DNA of 64,000 bases from Rhodospirillaceae bacterium (GTDB lineage: Bacteria > Pseudomonadota > Alphaproteobacteria > Dongiales > Dongiaceae), in contig JADJQM010000003.1 of the NCBI GenBank assembly GCA_016712715.1, positions 992,001 through 1,056,000 on the forward strand, written 5' to 3'. A program made the position numbers and the translations under genes. The notes beneath the pieces were generated by a model. It was not told the origin of the DNA. It saw nothing but the letters and a program-made list of their open reading frames with translations, and did not search any database. Each line of letters begins with the position of its first letter. Position 1 is the first letter of the stretch. Shown here in pieces: positions 58,970-64,000 of the stretch.

Positions 58970-59293
58970 ATGTTAAGAGCGACCATCGTTGCCGCGAACC
59001 TATGTGCGGCCTTCACCCTTCTGCCGGCAATTGCGCCGGCCGCTGCGGACAACGCGGTGTCGACAACGCCGACCGATTTCGTCACCGCCGGCAGTGCGTG
59101 TGGCAGTGACGCGGTCCTTGACGAGTCGACTGCCGCCCAGGCCCGCCAGAGGGTGGAAGCTGTCGGCTATACAGATGTCAAACTTCTCGAGCGGGAGTGC
59201 GACAATTCATGGCGCGCAACGGGCATCAAGGGCGGTGAGAGGCGCAATCTCATCATCACGCCGGATGGCGGCGTGATGCCAGGCGGCAATTGA
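58970..59293 (+). CDS. Small secreted protein, copy 1 of a tandem pair
   Basis: About 107 residues with a signal peptide (LRATIVAANLCAAFTLLPAI...APAAA). The mature part ends with the pattern CDNSWRATGIKGG, then NLIITPDGGVMPGGN. It is clearly a paralogue of the protein at 59371-59706: both share a central AxxxxxxxGY.[DN]VK segment, CDN.W.ATG.KGG and pDG.[VI]MP.GN, and each has paired Cys. The pattern recalls PepSY-like exported proteins, but the assignment is weak. The start is uncertain; a GTG lies three codons upstream. Confidence 0.72.
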   Translation: MLRATIVAANLCAAFTLLPAIAPAAADNAVSTTPTDFVTAGSACGSDAVLDESTAAQARQRVEAVGYTDVKLLERECDNSWRATGIKGGERRNLIITPDGGVMPGGN

Positions 59294-59370
59294 GTCGCCG
59301 AGTCCCGTCAAGGAACAAGCTGCCGCCGAATCTGTTGTTGCCTTAGCTCAATTTGTGCATGAGGTTCATT

Positions 59371-59706
59371 ATGACCAATACATTGCGATCAATTGCCCTT
59401 TCCGCCAGCCTGCTGGCGCCCCTGCTTTTGCTGCTCGCCACTGCGCCGGCATCGGCGGAAAACGCGGTCATGACGGCGCCGACCGACCTCAGCGCCTCAG
59501 GTAGCAACAACTGTACCAATGGCGAGATCATCGACGGCTCGACGGCGGAACAAGCCATCACCCAGTTCCAGGCCGCAGGCTACAGCAATGTGAAAATCGA
59601 GCGCAAGGGCTGCGACAATTTCTGGCATGCAACCGGCACCAAGGGCGGCCAGAGCGGCAATATCGTCATGGCGCCAGACGGCACCATCATGCCGGAAGGC
59701 AACTGA
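59371..59706 (+). CDS. Small secreted protein, copy 2 of a tandem pair
   Basis: About 111 residues. The signal peptide (LLAPLLLLLATAPASA) is cleaved before ENAVMTAPTD, matching DNAVSTTPTD of copy 1. Conserved parts are AGYSNVKIERKGCDNFWHATGTKGG and PDGTIMPEGN. The start ATG 59371 has GAGG seven bases upstream. The two copies lie 78 bases apart, so a local duplication is likely. Confidence 0.78.
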   Translation: MTNTLRSIALSASLLAPLLLLLATAPASAENAVMTAPTDLSASGSNNCTNGEIIDGSTAEQAITQFQAAGYSNVKIERKGCDNFWHATGTKGGQSGNIVMAPDGTIMPEGN

Positions 59707-59712
59707 TCGGCC

Positions 59713-60195
59713 TCAGCTCGACAATTCCTCGCAGGTGCCGCCGACCAGGTTCTGGATCTTGAAGGGATCGCCAGCGACCTGGCCGAGGATGGTGACGTGG
59801 CTGACATCTTCGGTGGGCTCCGCGCGGCTTTCGAGATCATAGGTGCCGTCGCCTTGCGGAAACAGGCGGAAGCAGAAATGCGCGCCGGGATCGAGATCCT
59901 CATACGCGTAGCAAACCTCGCTTCCTTCCAGCCACCATTTGCCGCGGTAGATGTCGAAGCCCCGCACATAGACCGAGCGGCCGTTCGCACAATGGTATTC
60001 GCTCCACTTGAAATCCACCACACCATCCCGGCTGTTCGCACCATAGACTGTGTTGCCGGCAAAGAATTTGCGCAGCGTTGCAGCATCGGTGATGGCGACA
60101 CCGGCGCTCTCCGCCCATGCGGCAATCCCTGCCGGCCATAGCGCCAGCAAACATGCCAATGGCAAGGTCAACGCGATTGTGCGTGCAATGCCCAT
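59713..60195 (-). CDS. Secreted protein, copy 1 of a second paralogous pair
   Basis: About 160 residues with a signal peptide ending near IAAWAES. The mature protein has WSEYHCANGRSVYVRG, GKWWLEGSEVCYAYED and GTCEELSS. It shares the W-EYxC-Gr-WW-E-vC-xY order with the protein at 60247-60747. Four Cys suggest disulfides. The function is unknown. The ATG 60193-60195 has GAGGGG upstream; an ATG at 60235-60237 is an alternative. Confidence 0.75.
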   Translation of the reverse strand: MGIARTIALTLPLACLLALWPAGIAAWAESAGVAITDAATLRKFFAGNTVYGANSRDGVVDFKWSEYHCANGRSVYVRGFDIYRGKWWLEGSEVCYAYEDLDPGAHFCFRLFPQGDGTYDLESRAEPTEDVSHVTILGQVAGDPFKIQNLVGGTCEELSS

Positions 60196-60246
60196 CAACG
60201 AGCCCCTCGATATGGCAGCCTGCCCATTCATCTGCATTCTCTTGCC

Positions 60247-60747
60247 TCAACTGGAAAGATCGCTGCAACCCGCCCCGATCAGCTTCGCCATATGAAATGG
60301 ATCGCCGGGGAGTATATCTTCGATGACGACATCATCGACAAAGTCACTTGAGCCCACCACCCGTGCATGGAGCTTGAGCACCTTCGTTTCGGTCCTCATC
60401 ACGTCGTAGCATTGCTTCTGATCATGGCCGGGCGGGTCATACGAAAAGCAAACTGCACCGGCTTCAACCCACCAGCGTCCCTCCATCAACTTGTCTTCGT
60501 ATACAAATGCAGTGCGACCTGTCGGGCAGTAGTATTCCGCCCATTTGCCGGCATATGGCGGCGGATAGAAGCCATACATGGTGTGACTGGCAAACATCTG
60601 CCGCAGCAATGCTTCATCGGCGATGCTCACTTGCGGCGGTAGGGTATCAGGGGCCGGATCGCCTTCAGCCCGAGCATTCTTGGCCGCGATCGCCACCATA
60701 AGCGCCATCGCCACAAGACAGCAAATACCCCTAGTCGATTGACGCAT
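60247..60747 (-). CDS. Secreted protein, copy 2 of the second paralogous pair
   Basis: A 166-residue protein with a signal peptide (VAMALMVAIAAKNARA). The mature part has KWAEYYCPTGRTAFVYED, GRWWVEAGAVCFSYDPPG, CYDVMRT and GAGCSDLSS. It resembles copy 1 in order and spacing of W, Y, C and the terminal C-(ED)-LSS motif. It lies ten bases before copy 1, so both are probably co-transcribed and convergent to the small-protein pair. Confidence 0.75.
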   Translation of the reverse strand: MRQSTRGICCLVAMALMVAIAAKNARAEGDPAPDTLPPQVSIADEALLRQMFASHTMYGFYPPPYAGKWAEYYCPTGRTAFVYEDKLMEGRWWVEAGAVCFSYDPPGHDQKQCYDVMRTETKVLKLHARVVGSSDFVDDVVIEDILPGDPFHMAKLIGAGCSDLSS

Positions 60748-60902
60748 TCTGGTCCGGCCTCATACACGTGATGATCGCACACACTCTAAGATGACAAGCA
60801 AAGGTGTCGACGACAAGCGGCGAAGGACGTTCTGCTGCTCTTTCTTTGCCTCGACTCCTGTGACACAGCACTATGTGCGCTTGACACTCAGGACGTTGGG
60901 AC

Positions 60903-61526
60903 ATGCCGGATTGGTCTTATGAAATCGCTGCGGGGCTGCGCGACGGACAGATTGTCTGCGGCGTCGACGAGGTGGGACGCGGGCCGTTGGCGGGTCCCGT
61001 GCTGGCATGTGCCGCCATCCTGGATCCGGCGCGCCTGCCCCTTGATCTGCTGCTGCGTCTCGATGATTCCAAAAAGTTGAGTGCCAAGGCGCGCACCGAG
61101 ATCGCCCTGAGGCTGCGCGAAATCGCCATCTTCGCCATCGCCGAAGCGAGCGTCCTTGAGATCGACGAGATCAACATTTTGCGCGCCAGCCAGCTTGCGA
61201 TGCGCCGCGCCGTCGCGGCACTCGCGCTAAAACCGACCCATGCCCTGGTCGACGGCAATCTGGCACCGGGTCTTTCCTGCAACACCACCTGCGTCGTCAA
61301 AGGAGACGCAAAATCCTTCTCCATCGCCGCGGCTTCGATTCTCGCGAAGGTGGAGCGGGACAAGATCATGAGTCAGCTGGCCGAGACACATACCGTATAT
61401 GGTTGGGAGCGCAATGCGGGCTATGGAACCGCCCACCATCTGGGTGCCATCAGGACCCATGGCATCACCCCCCATCACCGACGTTCGTTTCGACCTGTAT
61501 CTGAGAACATTACGATAACCGACTGA
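60903..61526 (+). CDS. rnhB: Ribonuclease HII
   Basis: A 207-residue enzyme that cuts the RNA strand of RNA-DNA hybrids. The catalytic acidic residues are in GVDEVGRGPLAGPVLACAAI (Asp and Glu, about 20-21) with a further Asp in ALVDGN (about 114) and later KGDAKSFSIAAASILAKV. It is the usual upstream neighbour of ccrM in alphaproteobacteria. The start ATG 60903 was used. Confidence 0.94.
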   Translation: MPDWSYEIAAGLRDGQIVCGVDEVGRGPLAGPVLACAAILDPARLPLDLLLRLDDSKKLSAKARTEIALRLREIAIFAIAEASVLEIDEINILRASQLAMRRAVAALALKPTHALVDGNLAPGLSCNTTCVVKGDAKSFSIAAASILAKVERDKIMSQLAETHTVYGWERNAGYGTAHHLGAIRTHGITPHHRRSFRPVSENITITD

Positions 61527-61567
61527 CTCATAACACTTTCTCGTTGACACGCGGAGTCGCGTGACTC
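61525..61567 (+). promoter_or_regulatory. Cluster of three GANTC sites upstream of ccrM
   Basis: GACTC (61525-61529), GAGTC (61554-61558) and GACTC (61563-61567) lie within 43 bases and 13 bases before the ccrM start. GANTC is the sequence methylated by CcrM, so the gene may autoregulate through methylation of its own promoter, as described in Caulobacter. A TTGACA at 61544-61549 could be a -35 element. Confidence 0.55.
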
Positions 61568-61579
61568 AGGATCGGCGCC

Positions 61580-62683
61580 ATGACAAAGAAAGCGCCGAAG
61601 ACAAACCTCACCACTCTCCCCCTCGATTCCATCATCGGCGGGGACAGTATCGAAGCCCTGAACTCGCTCCCTGAGCGGTCGATCGACATGATATTTGCCG
61701 ATCCACCCTACAATCTTCAGTTGAGCGGCGAGCTGCACCGGCCGAATAACAGCCGTGTCGACGGGGTCGACAACGACTGGGACAAATTCGCCGATTTCGC
61801 CACCTACGACAAATTCACCGAAGGCTGGCTGAAGGCCGCCAGGCGTGTGCTGAAGGACGACGGCTCGCTCTGGGTGATCGGTTCCTACCACAACATCTTC
61901 CGGGTCGGCGCGAAGCTCCAGGATCTCGGCTACTGGATGCTCAACGACGTCATCTGGCGCAAGACCAACCCGATGCCGAACTTCCGCGGCAGGCGCTTCA
62001 CCAATGCCCATGAGACCATGATCTGGTGCGCCAAGTCCGCCGAGAGCCGCTACCAGTTCAATTACGAGGCGATGAAGACGCTGAATGACGACCTGCAGAT
62101 GCGCTCCGATTGGCTGATGCCGATCTGCAGCGGGTCCGAGCGCCTCAAGGGCGAGGACGGCGTCAAGAGCCATCCGACCCAGAAGCCGGAAGCCTTGCTC
62201 TACCGCGTCATGATGGCGGCGACCAAGCCCGGCGACGTCGTGCTCGATCCCTTCTTCGGCAGCGGCACCACGGGTGCGGTCGCCAAGAAACTGGGTCGTC
62301 GCTATATCGGCATCGAACGCGATCCCAATTACATCAAAGTGGCCCGCGCCCGCATCGCCAAAGTGCAACAAGTTCCCGAAAGCGAAATGCTGCAGATCAT
62401 CTCCAAGCGCGAAGAGCCGCGCATTCCCTTCGGCTGGCTCATTGAGCGCGGCCTCCTTGAACCCGGCACCGTGCTCACCAGCACCAATGGCCGCTTTACG
62501 GCCAAGGTGCGCGCCGACGGCACGCTCATCTCCTCCGATCACCGTGGTTCGATCCACCAGGTCGGTGCCGCCGTGCAAGGGGCGCCTGCCTGCAATGGCT
62601 GGCAATTCTGGTGCGTGCCGCGTGAAGGACAGCTGATCCCGATCGACTATTATCGCCAGCAGTTGCGGGCCGAGCTGCACTGA
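61580..62683 (+). CDS. ccrM: Cell-cycle-regulated adenine-N6 DNA methyltransferase (GANTC-specific CcrM)
   Basis: A 367-residue solitary adenine methyltransferase. The beta-class order is seen: catalytic FADPPYNLQL (motif IV, about 36-45) precedes the SAM site DPFFGSGTTGAVAKKLGR (about 220-237). The extra C-terminal 85-residue domain (ERGLLEPGTVLTSTNGRFTA, WQFWCVPREGQLIPIDYYRQ) is diagnostic of CcrM. No restriction partner is nearby. It methylates hemimethylated GANTC late in the cell cycle. Confidence 0.96.
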   Translation: MTKKAPKTNLTTLPLDSIIGGDSIEALNSLPERSIDMIFADPPYNLQLSGELHRPNNSRVDGVDNDWDKFADFATYDKFTEGWLKAARRVLKDDGSLWVIGSYHNIFRVGAKLQDLGYWMLNDVIWRKTNPMPNFRGRRFTNAHETMIWCAKSAESRYQFNYEAMKTLNDDLQMRSDWLMPICSGSERLKGEDGVKSHPTQKPEALLYRVMMAATKPGDVVLDPFFGSGTTGAVAKKLGRRYIGIERDPNYIKVARARIAKVQQVPESEMLQIISKREEPRIPFGWLIERGLLEPGTVLTSTNGRFTAKVRADGTLISSDHRGSIHQVGAAVQGAPACNGWQFWCVPREGQLIPIDYYRQQLRAELH

Positions 62684-62709
62684 GGCGCTAGCCTCGCCCT
62701 CGTTCTTAA

Positions 62710-62735
62710 AACCTCTCCCTTCAGAAGGAGAGTTT
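62710..62735 (+). terminator. Weak hairpin after ccrM
   Basis: The stem AACCTCTCC with GGAGAGTTT (one mismatch) and an 8-base loop lies 26 bases after the ccrM stop. A short T run follows. It may serve the ccrM transcript. Confidence 0.4.
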
Positions 62736-62762
62736 GGGTGGGGGGCACGGGCGAGGCGTGGA

Positions 62763-63581
62763 TCAGGGCTTGGCAAACTCTCGAAGCTCCGCGGGTAGCC
62801 GATCGATTGCCGCGACGAGGGCTCGCTGCTCAAGCGCCAGGGCTCGCGATTCTGCGGCATCGGCATCCGGGGATTGGGCAAGCGCGTCAATGCGTGGCAG
62901 CCAGACCTGCAGGGCACCAATAGCTTCGCGCAAATCCAATCCCTTGCCGGTGATGGAGTCGTACCATTCTTCAATCCAGGCCGAATGAGCGCTATCCGCA
63001 CCTTGCCCAATCTGGGACGTGAGGAGTTCGGTCTTACCCGCAGTTGGTACAGCAATTGGCGCCAGCTCTACCGCTGCGAGTCCTGCGTTCAGCAAGTCAT
63101 ATTGAAGCTGGCGCAGGCGGTTGGCGATACGCTGGCCTGGGTCTTCGAACATTGCCTGGAACTCGTCCCAGTCAATATTGGCGCTAGGCTGCATGATCTT
63201 GCCGGCAACCGTCGCCATGATGATGGTCGCATTCATCACTTCATCCGACGTTCGGCCGTCCAGCACCGCCACTGCGTCCTTGATGATGTCACGGCCGTGT
63301 TTCGCAGCCGCCTGGGCCGCTTTGTGCGGCGCATTGGCCATTTCAACATCGGCCGCTCGCTTGATCGCAGCAAAGGTATACCAGGGTGAGTTTCGCGCTT
63401 CCTCCTGATAGGCCAGCAGCAGCGTATCGACAGCCATCTTGAGCGAAGAAGTCAATCGCCTGAGTTCGGGATCGGATGAAACATCCGGATTGCCGCGCAG
63501 ACGCTGCAGCGCTGCGTTCCTCCTCTGGGCCAAATTGAGCGCCCGCGCCAATTGCTGATTGTCTGATGACACGCGATCCAT
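62763..63581 (-). CDS. Uncharacterised alpha-helical protein
   Basis: About 272 residues from ATG 63579-63581; the frame is open to 63623. The sequence is helical with no signal peptide or membrane part. Landmarks are DRVSSDNQQLARALNLAQRR at the N-terminus, WYTFAAIKRAADVEMANAPH in the middle, and AIDRLPAELREFAKP at the end. I recognise no domain. It follows mutY closely on the same strand (1-40 bases, depending on the start), so it may be co-transcribed. Confidence 0.65.
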   Translation of the reverse strand: MDRVSSDNQQLARALNLAQRRNAALQRLRGNPDVSSDPELRRLTSSLKMAVDTLLLAYQEEARNSPWYTFAAIKRAADVEMANAPHKAAQAAAKHGRDIIKDAVAVLDGRTSDEVMNATIIMATVAGKIMQPSANIDWDEFQAMFEDPGQRIANRLRQLQYDLLNAGLAAVELAPIAVPTAGKTELLTSQIGQGADSAHSAWIEEWYDSITGKGLDLREAIGALQVWLPRIDALAQSPDADAAESRALALEQRALVAAIDRLPAELREFAKP

Positions 63582-63623
63582 CCGCCCGCAATTTTCTATG
63601 GAGCCCCCTGAGTAGGTAGGCAA

Positions 63624-64000
63624 CTACGAAAGCTTCGCCAACCCGTGCTCCACCACTTTTCGCATCACGCTCGGCAGCGCAACGTTGCCGAGATTGTCGA
63701 TCTCCACCCACTGATAGCGCGCGTCGGCCTTCACACCCGTCGCTGCGAACACCACGAGATGCAAGGCGAAATGGGTGAACACATGCGTGACGCTTCCTTC
63801 CAGGCGCCGCCATTTGGCCTTGAGCGGCGCCAGTTCATCAGCCATGCCTTCGTCAAAGGCTTGTCCCAGCCAGTCGCTGGTCGGCACCTGGACCATGCCG
63901 CCGAGGAGGCCTTTCTCCGGACGTTTCTCGAGCGCGATGCGGCCTTGTTTGTCGATCATCACATAGCAGAGGCCAAACCGCTGCGGCCGCGCCACTTTGG
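63624..64000 (-). CDS. mutY: A/G-specific adenine glycosylase, C-terminal part (runs off right edge)
   Basis: The last 124 codons of MutY, covering the NUDIX-like C-terminal domain that recognises 8-oxoguanine: PQRFGLCYVMIDKQGRIALE, KRPEKGLLGGMVQVPTSDW and THVFTHFALHLVVFAA are typical. The catalytic helix-hairpin-helix part and Fe-S site lie outside the window. The stop is TAG at 63624-63626. It removes adenine mispaired with 8-oxoG. Confidence 0.9.
   Translation of the reverse strand, partial: KVARPQRFGLCYVMIDKQGRIALEKRPEKGLLGGMVQVPTSDWLGQAFDEGMADELAPLKAKWRRLEGSVTHVFTHFALHLVVFAATGVKADARYQWVEIDNLGNVALPSVMRKVVEHGLAKLS

Overview
The window looks like chromosome of a high-GC alphaproteobacterium, probably Rhodospirillales-like. 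The evidence is a CcrM-type GANTC methyltransferase next to rnhB, a DUF1127 protein, an ETF:ubiquinone oxidoreductase, a PA0069-type radical SAM protein and mutY. Genus cannot be fixed from sequence alone.

1-7.5 kb, all on the minus strand: a possible peptide-modification (RiPP-like) operon enters from the left edge. It has a YcaO cyclodehydratase-family protein, a translationally coupled PLP aminotransferase, and two very small ORFs flanking them whose N-terminal halves resemble each other as paralogous leader peptides would, plus an unrecognised partial gene. Upstream are a Sel1-repeat lipoprotein, a TPR protein, and an overlapping pair of exported proteins, a caspase-fold peptidase and a thermonuclease.

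7.5-17.4 kb: a genomic island of about 9.9 kb bounded by a perfect 19-bp direct repeat of the 3' end of an intact tRNA-Glu(UUC) gene. It carries a large RecD-like helicase fused to a C-terminal PD-(D/E)XK-like nuclease, a decayed SMC/YhaN-like ATPase tail, a 5'-truncated sacsin-like defence-type protein with a zinc/HNH-like C-terminus, a Fic protein with a degenerate active site, and a large serine recombinase whose last codons lie in the attachment repeat. It looks like a partly decayed defence island.

17.4-40.3 kb: RidA, a D-amino-acid-oxidase-type flavoenzyme overlapping a Uup-type ABC-F ATPase, a TerB/DnaJ protein, then a catabolic neighbourhood: GMC oxidoreductase with LysR regulator, a Tat-exported substrate-binding protein, an enolase-superfamily enzyme, a beta-hydroxyacid dehydrogenase, a phytanoyl-CoA-dioxygenase-like oxygenase, an MDR oxidoreductase, an IclR regulator with a perfect palindrome in its divergent promoter, an M24 hydrolase without metal ligands, a fused 5-oxoprolinase/hydantoinase, a GlcD-type FAD oxidase, and aminopeptidase P.

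40.3-64 kb: mostly housekeeping. A triple-DUF1127 protein, prmA, uvrD/pcrA, an aspartoacylase-family protein, a multi-PAS hybrid kinase overlapping a response regulator, ispE, a TPR lipoprotein, ETF-QO, a family-4-like uracil-DNA glycosylase without Fe-S cysteines, a lytic transglycosylase, moaB, a radical SAM protein, two pairs of duplicated secreted proteins, rnhB, ccrM (three GANTC sites just upstream), a hypothetical protein and the end of mutY.

Six genes carry a single short indel, several in G/C runs, that splits an otherwise well-conserved protein. This pattern suggests assembly errors as much as real pseudogenes, and should be kept in mind when reading the island genes as dead.
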